From the NCBI GenBank assembly GCA_947396885.1, contig OX377206.1, positions 3,623,634 through 3,687,633 on the forward strand: 64,000 nucleotides of DNA. The letters are read 5' to 3'. Below, piece after piece: positions 1 through 9,400 of this stretch. The DNA comes from Heligmosomoides polygyrus polygyrus (lineage: Eukaryota; Nematoda; Chromadorea; Rhabditida; Heligmosomidae). Within the stretch, counting starts at the first letter, position 1; each line of letters begins with the position of its first letter. A model generated the notes under the pieces. The model was not told the origin of the DNA. It searched no databases and worked only from the letters and a program-made list of their open reading frames with translations. The translations under genes and the position numbers were made by a program.

Positions 1-95
1 TCCGCATTTATGGATACGAATGGAGGAGAAACTGGGTCTTCTGGTGAGATTAGTTGAAAGTTTTAAAAATGCGGTACAGCAGAAGAACATCAGCA
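1..95 (+). pseudogene. RTE-type LINE, extreme 3' fragment
   Basis: The first 95 bases match the 3' end of the RTE fragment at 3715-4075: both encode the EWRRNW end of the reverse-transcriptase ORF and share the same downstream untranslated bases. Only the tail of the element is inside the window, so nothing can be said about the rest. The fragment is non-functional. Confidence 0.6.
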
Positions 96-147
96 ATTGA
101 GGCTTAAAGAAGCTGATTCGAATTGTTTCTATCAAGACCATCAGCAT

Positions 148-353
148 AACTGGTTACATGCTGATATCAGCGGCCGGCTCATCCCGGATACGGGTGGGTG
201 CTGGTCGGTCCCACGAGGTGTGTATGTTGCGTTCGATCAAACGGCGCCGGTGGTGTAAAGGAGTAGAGCATTCCCGCGCGGTCAGAGGGAGGTGCGGGTT
301 CGAGTCCGCCTGGCGCTAGAAGTTTTGATCGCAACAAGACATCGTTGTGACGG
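148..353 (+). repeat. tRNA-derived SINE-like element, copy 1
   Basis: This stretch is a near-identical copy of 33048-33254. It contains a perfect Pol III A box (TGGTGTAAAGG, 251-261) and B box (GGTTCGAGTCC, 297-307), and the flanks of the tRNA-like part can form a GGCGCC/GGCGCT acceptor-like stem. The anticodon and T-arm geometry is degenerate, so it is not a usable tRNA. A shared leader (about 150-240) and a short shared tail ending after the GATCGCAAC sequence make it a mobile SINE rather than a decayed tRNA gene. A sequence close to CAATTGAGGCTTAAAGAA occurs on both sides (95-112 and 374-391), which may be a long target duplication. Confidence 0.65.
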
Positions 354-397
354 CTTACTACCTCGATACCAGCCAATTGAGGCTTAAAGAAACTGAT

Positions 398-690
398 TCG
401 AACTCCCACATCTTCGAGACATCATGCTGCGCTGGAAAGCTTTTGATGAATCAACCGTTGTCCTGCCTGTGCAAATGCGGCTTAGGTTCAAGGTCTTTCG
501 GTGAATCGCCAATTGTGAACTGGATATTGGAGCATGTGTTTCCGAAATTGAGGAAACTGTTGAAAAAAAGGGGATTCTGAATTTATTGGAGCTCATTGGG
601 ACTGCAGGTACCACCATTTGCTCTTGTAGTGGTATGAACGCGTCAGTATTTCGATCTCCACGGAGAAATTGCGAAGAATCTCCTGAATTA
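398..690 (+). repeat. Dispersed repeat A, copy 1
   Basis: About 290 bases align with 4191-4482, both starting near CACATCTTCGAGACATC and ending near GCGAAGAATCTC. In both places the repeat lies downstream of an RTE 3' end. No protein family is recognisable. It may be part of a longer composite element whose pieces were separated by the SINE insertion at 148-353. Confidence 0.6.
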
Positions 691-699
691 CATGAGCCC

Positions 700-984
700 A
701 AAGGCAACCTCTATAGAACAGTTGTGAGGCCTGCCCTCCTCTACGGCAGTGAGGGTTGGGCCCTGAGTAAAGAGCAGGAGCGGCAACTGTACGCGGCGGA
801 GATGAGGATGCTGAGGTGGGCATGTGGATGGACCCGTCGGGACCGGGTGCGAAACGAGGATGTTAGGGCAGTGATGAAGACAGCCCCGATCCAGCTGAAG
901 ATGAGGGAGCAGCGCCTGAGGTGGTATGGACACGTCCTTAGAAGACCAGAGGATCACCCCACAAGGTTGGCCCTAGATTTCGAG
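700..984 (+). pseudogene. RTE-type LINE reverse transcriptase, C-terminal fragment
   Basis: The frame reads LYRTVVRPALLYGSEGWALS, then MRMLRWACGWTRRDRVRNED and QRLRWYGHVLRR. This is the typical region after the RT catalytic core in RTE-like non-LTR retrotransposons. The polymerase core and endonuclease are absent. The similarity stops near 985, where a second LINE fragment starts on the other strand. Confidence 0.8.
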
Positions 985-1240
985 GCTTTCGGGGCAACGC
1001 TCACGGTGTAGGCTGCCGCCAGAAGAACGGTGGTGTCCGATAGAAGGGCAGGAAGCCGGACGCTCTTCGTCTTCTTCACAACTTCTACGACGCTCTTGAA
1101 AGCTTCCCAAGTCGCCCGTTTCCTCTTGCCCAGCTCGAGCATTTCCCATCCCAGCTCTCGCATGATCACCATCCGCTCCTCCCCCCCCCCTAAGCATGGT
1201 GTTTTCTGTCGAGATCGAGACTGAACCCTCGACGGCACAA
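985..1240 (-). pseudogene. Second RTE-type LINE fragment, opposite strand
   Basis: On the minus strand the frame reads KRKRATWEAFKSVVEVVKKT then ALLSDTTVLLAAAYTVS. This pattern is common in nematode RTE elements just after the RT core. It abuts the plus-strand LINE fragment, so one element probably inserted into the other or they were joined by rearrangement. It is short and cannot encode an active enzyme. Confidence 0.6.
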
Positions 1241-2989
1241 TTTACGATGATTTCAGCGCATGCAGGCTCATTCTGTTCTACGTACTTGTTGCCAAGTAAG
1301 TACAACAGTCTGAGCCGTCGGCAGAAGTTCACCCCAGCTATATACGAACGGTGAAACGGGAATTACATGAGAACTTCGAGAAATCTAGAAAATAAGAAAA
1401 TCGGATGGCAAGGCTTCGTAAAATGTCAGAAATTCGATAAAATGAACATTCCCAAAAGCGCACACTCATACGCACAGTGTTATCGCTTTACACTTCGGCA
1501 ACATGTAAAACTCCATCTACATTGAGCCGCAAAACTGCATACCTGCGGCACATCCTCCTCCTGCTTGTTATCAGTTCAAAAATAGGTTACAGTTATAACC
1601 CCCACATTTCTATAGACGCTTGAAAACCACTAACAAATCTCTGTCTCCTGGATGTATGACCACGGTCGCCTACAAACACACCTTGACGAAACTCATCGAA
1701 GTATCAGTCTCGCACTAACGTTGCGAGAATTTGAATACCACGCTCTAGGATTTAAACCTTTCGCAGTGGCTTCGGGAAAATTCAAATTTTACGCGCTAGA
1801 ATTTAATGGTTTTTGTGCTAACATTGCGTGTGCCAACTCAAGTTTTCGCGCTACTGCTGCGGGAATTCATAGTCCGTGCGCCGGAATTCAGTTTTTGTGC
1901 TGATATTCATAACGCTCGCTCTATTCCAGGGAAATTCAGATTTGGAACGCGGCCATAGCAGAATATCAAAAAAATTGAAATTTTGTAGCGCTCGGATTTG
2001 AACTCTTGTGATAATAGCACACGAAACTTCAATGAAAAATAAAGCAGCAATAGAATTAGTTCTTACATTTCCAGATAGAATATGCAATTACATAATGTCT
2101 ATGTCATTATGTAGTCGCGTATTCAACATATTTAGCAATTCGCACCAGAAAACCCCAATTTTCCCGACCTTAAGAAATGGCGAATTTTTCGAAAAATTCC
2201 GGTTTCGCCGACTGCATTTAACTCCGACCGGGTTTTCCTCGTCGGCTACTGCTGTACTATTAGCTTGGCAACAAGTTAAAAGGGTAGTAGTAGTCAGCCA
2301 GCGCTAAGGTCGTCATAAATAAATAGATAGTGGGTTTGTCATCAGATTTTGCTTCAAATTTGAAAAAAAGGTGGTCCGTACACAATGCAAAGGAAGGCAC
2401 TTATAGACGGGCTGACCATAAAGTGCTTGTACTTTATGAATGCACACGAAATTGTTTCTGCCTAATTGTGGGAAACTTCTAAGTCCCGAAATCATAGCAC
2501 AGAAAAGCAAAAAAGTAACGAACTCCTTTTCCATTTTGCCCCGCTCTATTACGCAAGGTCATAACGTTTTACAAATACATAAGCTTCTGGCTGGGTGACA
2601 AGTGTTTCAAAGTAGTTCATATTCTCCACTGGTTTAGAGGTGTTTACTCCCTGTGAAGCCAGCTCATCAGCCTTTAAATGCACCATACCACATTGAGCTG
2701 CTTTATCTAAATAAATATGTAGTATAAATTCGATCGATATTTTGCCAATCAACGCTGTTTACGTGCTCTGAAGTTCGTCGATCGTCAACCACAATCGCGC
2801 GATTGCCACCCCATACAAGAATCGATAGGATCGATCGATAGTAAATAACCGGCCGATGTTAACAACTCTTGTGGAAGCCGTTGGCTAAGTCCGTTTGGAC
2901 ACCAACTTCCAAACTGGAGACTTTTCTGGCGTGTTGGATCGCCTTCCACACGCGTCTTTACGAGCAAACCCCACCAAATCTGGAGCGAA
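1241..2989. other. No gene seen; degenerate satellite in part
   Basis: No convincing coding region is visible. Between about 1720 and 2000 the words GCGCTAGAATTT, TTTTCGCGCTA and GGAATTCA recur and look like a decayed, inverted version of the 56-bp minisatellite that follows at 2990. A short minus-strand frame near 2549-2752 includes KADELASQG, faintly like an RNase H tail, but this is too weak to call. Confidence 0.4.
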
Positions 2990-3695
2990 AAATTCAAAGT
3001 TCGGCGCCTGAAATTCGAAATCTTGGTGAAGACATCGGGAAAATTTTGAATTTTGGCGCGCAAAATTCGAATTCGAAACCTCCCGCACTAGCGCGAAAAT
3101 TTTGAATTTTGGCGCGCAAACTTCGAATTCGAAACCTACCGCACTAGCGCGAAAATTTTAAATTTCGGCGCGCAAAATTCGAATTCGAAACCTCCCGCAC
3201 TAGCGCGAAAATTTTGAATTTTGGCGCGCAAACTTCGAATTCGAAACCTACCGCACTAGCTCGAAAATTTTGAATTTTCGCGCGAGAACTTCGAATTCGA
3301 AATCTCCCGCACTAGCGCGAAAATTTTGAATTTTGGCGCGCAAAATTCGAATTCGAAATCTCCCTCACTAGCGCGAAAATCTGAATTTTGGCGCGCAAAA
3401 TTCGAATTCGAAATCTCCCGCACTAGCGCGAAAATTTGAGTTTTGGCGCGCAAAATTCGAATTCGAAATCTCCCGGACTAGTGCGAAAATTTGAGTTTTG
3501 GCGCTGCAAAATTCGAATTCGAAATCTCCCGCACTAGCGCGAAAACTTGAATTTTGGCGCTCAAAATTCGAATTCGAAATCTCCCTCACTAGCGCGAAAA
3601 TTTGAGTTTTGGCGCGCAAAATTCGAATTCGAAATCTCCCGCACTAGCGCGAAAATTTGAGTTTTGGCGCGCAAAATTCGAATTCGAAATCTCCC
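2990..3695. repeat. 56-bp tandem minisatellite array
   Basis: About twelve head-to-tail units of 54-57 bp run through the region; the conserved word CGCACTAGCGCGAAAATTTT recurs at 3084, 3140, 3196 and 3252, exactly 56 bp apart. Each unit also carries GGCGCGCAAAATTCGAATTCG. Because 54 and 57 are multiples of three, the array gives spurious open frames on the minus strand (repeating FALVREISNSNFARQNS). No gene is implied. Confidence 0.95.
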
Positions 3696-3714
3696 TCGAA
3701 ATCGAAAGGAAATG

Positions 3715-4075
3715 GCAAGATTCACGCAAGTGAGAGAAGACCTCCGGAGTTCCGAGCTTCGTCAAGGTCAACTCAGAGACGCTGTCGAATCTCCCAAGTA
3801 GCCGAAAATTAGGTGAGCCGGCCATGTAATGCGATTCTCAGACACGTGCTGGAGAAGAACCGTGACTGACTGGGTTTCGCCAGATGTCATCAGAGCACCA
3901 GGTCCCCGACCAGCGCGTTGGTAGGGCTTCTTCGTGGAAGCCCTGAACGAACGATATGACGCTATTGGTCTCTAGAGGGCAGGAAGGATCTATTGGAGCA
4001 CTCTGGCACGTGACAGGAGCGAATGGAGGAGAAACTGGATATTCAGGTGGGATTAGCAGAAAATTTGGAAATGTG
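3715..4075 (+). pseudogene. RTE-type LINE, 3' end of RT ORF with stops
   Basis: The plus strand reads REDLRSSELRQGQLRDAVES, then GHVMRF, VTDWVSPDVIR, FFVEALNERYDAI and STLARDRSEWRRNW. This is the well-conserved C-terminal tail of strongylid-type RTE elements. Several in-frame stops (around 3795, 3930 and 3973) show it is dead. The same 3' end begins the window at 1-95. Confidence 0.8.
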
Positions 4076-4190
4076 GTGACATACACCAGAAGAACAGAGT
4101 TTGTTTCGATTCAAGTTGAAATGCTGAACCTGTGAACGTTGTAGGAAGACGTCGGTGAAATTCCTCCTCGTGCACTTATTCCTACTCAAT

Positions 4191-4482
4191 AACTCTCACA
4201 TCTTCGAGACATCGTGCTGTGCTGGAAAGATTTAGATGAAGTCAGCCATTACCTTGCCTGTACGTGACTTAGGTTCAAGATTTTTCGGAGAATCGCCAAT
4301 TATAAACTAGGTACTAAAGCATTTGTTTCCGAAATTGTTTAAGAAAATTAATATCAGGGAATTCCGAAATTAATTGAAGCTCATTGACACTACGGGTCTT
4401 ACCATTAGTTCTTGTAATGATGTGAATGCAGTAGCATTTCCATCTTCACGGAGACATGGCGAAGAATCTCATGAACTACATG
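4191..4482 (+). repeat. Dispersed repeat A, copy 2
   Basis: Aligns with 398-690 over its whole length with scattered substitutions and small indels. It again follows an RTE 3' end, which suggests that RTE tail and this repeat moved or duplicated together. No coding potential is evident. Confidence 0.6.
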
Positions 4483-4654
4483 AACAGCGCTCGGTCCGGA
4501 TTCTTCTACGCGCGTACCCACGGGTATGCTGGGTATAGGGAGTGGACATATCCACGATTCATGATAAACCTTACCCGTCAAATCGTAGGTATATCAGTGG
4601 GTAGAGAAAACCCGCCGATCGTCGTGGGTGCATCCTAGACATTTGATACGAATC

Positions 4655-4800
4655 ACGCATTTTCGGATATCCGGCTGGATTTATCCAGTTTCGGATTATT
4701 CGAAATCCGGCTCGACCAAAATTGGCGTTATCTGAATCATCCGAAGATTCGGGATTTTGAAAAATGCAATAGTTCGGATAAAATCGGACAAAAGGGTGTT
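4655..4800. repeat. TCCGGAT-type dispersed repeat, copy 1
   Basis: Words such as TTTCGGATATCCGGC, ATCCGAAGATTCGGG and TTTTGAAAAATGC recur. The same degenerate units are found at 27985-28180, 30285-30495 and 31680-32055. Units alternate TCCGGAT and ATCCGAA and are partly self-complementary. Confidence 0.7.
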
Positions 4801-5150
4801 AGCGCGCCCTGCTGCGGAGTTCTGCGCCGTTGATAATCTGACGTTTTGGGGGTACATTTTGCAATGATTTGGAGAGAATTCTCTTAGAGCTCAAGCGATC
4901 GCTTGCGGGAAGCTTTGTAATCATTTCATAGCCCTTTACAAGGCCTCATGATGCATACCCAACTCACCATTCAATGGGTAGTCGCTCGCTGGGGTCTTAA
5001 TGCTAGGTTTTGCTCTGGAGGCGCAAAGTGGCTTGGTGTTGGGGGACAGCTTGTAAGGCAGCCTTAAGCGACAGCTTTTAAACAGCACTGGTGTGTTCTA
5101 CTCCAGTGGTGAGCCGACAAGGGAAGAATACCAGGTGGATCACTCTCGTC

Positions 5151-5562
5151 TAAAGGCCCCCGCAGACTTTTGCGGCGTCGCCGCTGCTCTATGCTTAACC
5201 GTAGGGCAGAGACGCAGAGCTCGCCGGCCGGCCGGCCGCACCGGCGGCACCGGCGGCGCCGCCCAGCGGCACCGGCGGCGTCGCTGGCGGAAATAACTTG
5301 AATCATTCCACCCGGCGGCGCCGCTCCAGCGTCTGTTTGTCTGCGCTCTGCGTTCTGCCCTTTCGCGGCGGGATCCAGAGCGGAGACGGTCGATGCGGGC
5401 GAGCGATCGTCATCGGGGCGCGTTATTGTTAAGCACAAGTCGGTCCCGACTAGAAACAGTACAGTACCTCGCCGTCACCGCTCCCACTGATGATGAGTCA
5501 AGCCGCTCAGCGGTTTCGCCGTTCGCCGTCGCCGCTCGCCGCAGAAGTCTGCGAGGGCCTTA
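5151..5562. mobile_element. GC-rich MITE family, copy 1
   Basis: The ends are inverted repeats: TAAAGGCCCCCGCAGACTTT on the left and AGTCTGCGAGGGCCTTAA on the right. The interior is very GC-rich. The left arm is followed by a GCTCTATGCTTAAC-like word that recurs in the two relatives at 61249-61572 and 62755-62848. No transposase is encoded. Open frames across it are composition artefacts. Confidence 0.75.
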
Positions 5563-5929
5563 AAGAATTCAACTCGCAATGTGGTGAAATCGAGTAAACA
5601 TTAAGTTCCAGTTGAATTCCAAACCATCGCAAGTTAAGTCTTTCAACTTGATGAGTTGGTTCCAACCCTTTTAGAAATGCTAAAGGCGAGGCCTGCCTAT
5701 TGGCTGAGGCATGTGAGGTTTGTAAAAGTCAAGCAAAGTAGCCTCGCCAGAAAAATAGATGTCTCATATTTCTCTTGATTTTATCCTTCATCCTTAGTGC
5801 TATTCCTAAGCTCTTCTAGATATATGTTGTTATGAATACAATCAGCCTCTGACATAATTTTAAAAATAGCACTGTACCATAGATGCATCTGGTGCATATA
5901 GGTTCTTAAATGTGGCGCATGAAAGGCGG
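5563..5929. other. No feature seen; left flank of BEL element
   Basis: AT-rich sequence without a recognisable gene or repeat. It is the immediate left flank of the 5' LTR. The five bases before the LTR (GGCGG) do not match the five after the 3' LTR (CCACA), so no target duplication frames the element. Confidence 0.5.
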
Positions 5930-6262
5930 TATAGAGACACATCTCTAGTAGCATTAGATCATGCGGTTGTTGAGTTATCTTAGATCCATTTTGTAACGTG
6001 AATTAGCAGTACATTTTGTATTAGAACGTTGTTCAAGATTCACTTTGCAATCCGTAGTCGTGTTATGTTTTGGCTTGCTTCACTCCGATGGAATGTTATC
6101 ATAAGCTTTTGATCAGGAAAATGTTATGAGAAAGAAGCTTCAGCATAATCTCCGCCCATTCTTGCCTAGTATATATAGTAATAGAATCACTGTTATTTTG
6201 CCTTTTCAATATCCGTTGCGATAAACTGGTTGGTACGACCCGTGTCTCCTCAATCGACTATA
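5930..6262 (+). repeat. BEL element 5' LTR
   Basis: 333 bp, starting TATAGAGAC and ending CGACTATA, so the ends are a short inverted repeat TATAG..CTATA rather than the usual TG..CA. A TATA box (TATATATA, about 6169-6177) lies in the distal half and probably starts transcription. It matches the LTRs at 15084 and 21183 except for about four substitutions (near 5949 and 6006-6009). Confidence 0.93.
6169..6177 (+). promoter_or_regulatory. LTR TATA box
   Basis: An AGTATATATAG core sits in the LTR about 95 bp before its 3' end and is present in all three LTR copies. Position and sequence suit an RNA polymerase II start roughly 30 bp downstream. Confidence 0.5.
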
Positions 6263-6280
6263 TGGTGCATCGACCGCCTG
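6263..6280 (+). other. Primer binding site
   Basis: Directly after the LTR comes TGGTGCATCGACC, beginning with the TGG expected to pair with a tRNA CCA end. The priming tRNA was not identified. Confidence 0.6.
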
Positions 6281-6403
6281 AGGACTCGGACTAGAAGAAC
6301 ATCGCCGGACAAGAAGAACCTCATCGGACAAGAAGGCCATCTTCGGACTTGAAGATCTTGTACCAAGCGAAGGACATCAAGATTTCGACGGCGCTCAGAG
6401 AAG

Positions 6404-9400
6404 ATGACTACTTCTCTTTCAACAAGGCAAGGACTTCTCACGAAGATCAGCGGGAAGCTGTCGACTCTCATCGATGACGCCCAACAGGAAGCCACGATCC
6501 AAGTTCCGGCAGAAGCAGAACGCAAGAACTCATATCTTCAAGGGAAGAAGCTACAGCTCACGAAAATGAAGAAGAGTGTAGAAGCAGTTACGGCAAATGT
6601 GGACACGGCATTACAGGCATACACCGAAGCCGCAGATGCCCTGGACAGCAACACGCCACAACTGACCGCGATCATCGAAAGGGTTTCTGCAAATTCGATG
6701 ACAACACAGGACCTGCTCTTACGAGCACATGCTGCCATATCAGAGCTGGAAATGGCTCTCGAGGACGTTTCAGTGCTGCTCTCGACGCAAACAGAACAAG
6801 GGGTCACTCCTATCCAGCTCGCGCCCTTACCCATACCCAAATTCAGTGGGAAAGTATGGGAGTGGGAAAGTTTCTGGAGTGCCTTTGAGTTCTCGGTGCA
6901 TTCTAGGAATATCGGCGACATCCACAAGATGAGCTATTTAATGGAGGCTCTTCGTGGGGAAGCACGACGATGTGTGAAGCAATTCCAAATTAGTGGATCG
7001 TCGTATACAATGGCTATCGAGCACTTGAAACGGAAGTATGGCAGTTCACAAATGCTGCTGAACGAGTTTGCGAGCCGCCTCGACACCTGTCAAGCAAAAA
7101 GCAAACGTACAGAAGACCAGAGATTTCTCTATGAGGAGCTTTCTTCAATCATTCTGCAAATGAGGCACAAGGGGGAATCTGTTGACAACGTCGTTTTACA
7201 GAAGCATCTTCTCTCGAAATTCAACGAGAGAATCCAAAGATACGTGCTCAAGAAAAAATCCGAACAGCACGGGGAAGACGTTTGGACCACCGACCTACTT
7301 CTGGCTCACGTTCACGACTTTCTAGACACGGAAGCAGAAATTCAGCGTCACATCGAAAAGGACATCGAACGTCCTGAAGCTGTGTCAATGAATGCTAGCT
7401 CGCTAAAAACCACAAAGGAAAGGCCAAAGAGTTTCTCGTGTTTCTTCTGTAATAAGAGCAATCACAGCCCAAGGAGCTGCGGGAAATACACGACCCGCGA
7501 GGAACGAATGGCTCGTATGCGGCAGCTATCTTTATGCCTGAATTGCGGAGAACCAAACCATCGAGCCAGCGAATGCACGAAAGGCGCGTGCAGGGCGTGC
7601 AATCAGATCGGTCATCATACTGCTATTTGCCGAACGATCATACCGCCGAAGAAAGACAATCCGTCAACCGCACAAGAAAGGAAACTTCCGACTAGAGGCA
7701 AGCAGCATACGAAGCCTCCTCGAGGAGCTACAAGGCAGAACTTCATTTCATCCTCACCAAACGGAAAGGAAGAAGATTCTGAATCGCATCCGGAGACCGA
7801 AGATACTGATGTTGAAGCAGTAGTGTGTATGAAATGCACCGATATTCGATCGAACCCAAAAGATTACGTCCTCGTAGGAGAAGCTCGTGTCCTCAACAAT
7901 GACACACAAGCCCTGGAGACCGTTCACATCCTTTTGGACACAGGAGCTGATCGCTCCTTCATAAGTGAAGAGCTCGCGAAGAGACTAAAGCTCGAAAACG
8001 TCGACATGCTTTCAATGAACATCAGTACCTTCGGAAACATGCAGCCGAAGGAGATCGAATGCGGGATCACCACGGTTCAAATTTTTGACTGTTCCGGACA
8101 GCCCCATTGCTTCCAGGTCGCTCGCATAAATCACCTGACGGAGAGCTTGCAAAGAAGCAAGCTCAACAGAGAAGATAGGCAATATCTAATGGAACATGAC
8201 ATCAAGCTGTCGGTCAGTCAACATCTTCCGGTAGTACGTCCAGAAATCCTGCTCGGCTGTAGCGACACGTTTTCGCTAATGGATGCCAAGGATTCCACGT
8301 CAGAAACATTACCGTCAGGATTGAGATTGATTCCCTCAAGACTAGGGTATCTGGTAATCGGACGACTGCATGCAATTGACTCGCACTGTGCAGAGTGCAT
8401 TAGCTCATCAAGGGTCACGCAGGAAGAGAACAACGAGAAGTGGGAAGAGTTCCTGGCGTTACAGTCTTCGGGAGTAGAATTTGCAGGCTCCAAGGCACAA
8501 GAACAGGAACTGGTGAACAAGAAAGTATGGGAAAACTTCGTCGCCACCGTCGAGCGGCATGAAAATGGATATCACGTACGGCTGCCGTGGAAAGAAGAAG
8601 CAAATACTTTGCCGGACAATAAATCAATCGCGTACAAGCGTCTCTGCTCCATTTTGCAAAAACTACGTACCACACCGCACATCCTACAACAATATCATTC
8701 GACGTTTCAAGAACAACTCGAAAAGGGCATTATAGAAGAAGTGCACCATCAGCCATCTTCTGGATCCACAATACACTACCTCAGCCACCAAGCCGTGATC
8801 ACACCTACGAAAGAGTTCACCAAACTCAGGGTAGTTTTCGACGCGTCAGCCCATTTCAAAGGCAAGCCGTCTCTAAACGAGGTACTGCACCAGGGACCCG
8901 TGATACTTCCGGTAATGCGAGACATGCTCATACGATTCAGAGTAGGGAACATCGCTATCATAGCGGACGTAGAAAAGGCGTTCCTGCAAGTCCATCTCAA
9001 CATGAAAGACAGGGATGCCACACGCTGCTTATGGGTAAAGAACCCCATGGAGCCACCTGAAGGGTCGAATCTCGTCGAATATCGGTTCACACGGGTCACG
9101 TTCGGGTTAAACTGCTCACCCTTTCTGTTGGCCGCGACAATCAGATATCATCTCCAAGGGAAGACACAACACAAGGAATTGGCCACGGAGCTTCAAGAGA
9201 ATTTATACGTGGACAACGTAATTCTCACGGCGTCGGATGAAAGAGAAGCACTGAAGAAGTGCAAGGCTTCGAAAGCAATATTCACAGAGATGAATATGAA
9301 TCTCCGAGGATACTTGACCAATAACGCAGAAATCAATAAAGCCATTCCACCGCAGGACATCACAGCACATGGCACTACCAAAGTTCTCGGAATCATGTGG

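Noticed and set aside
148..353. Functional tRNA gene (also 33143-33219, 28790-28862 and similar)
   Set aside because: Pol III boxes are present but arm lengths and T-arm pairing are wrong, and each lies within a longer repeated element.
2549..2752. RNase H-like scrap (KADELASQG)
   Set aside because: Only nine residues resemble RNase H and no neighbouring polymerase or LINE sequence supports it.
3256..3825. Minus-strand ORFs with FALVREISNSNFARQNS repeats
   Set aside because: Translations of the 56-bp minisatellite and not a repeat protein; units of 54, 56 and 57 bp break any long frame.
5064..5438. 124-codon Arg/Ala/Gly-rich frame on the minus strand
   Set aside because: It lies in a GC-rich MITE where stop codons are rare in all frames.
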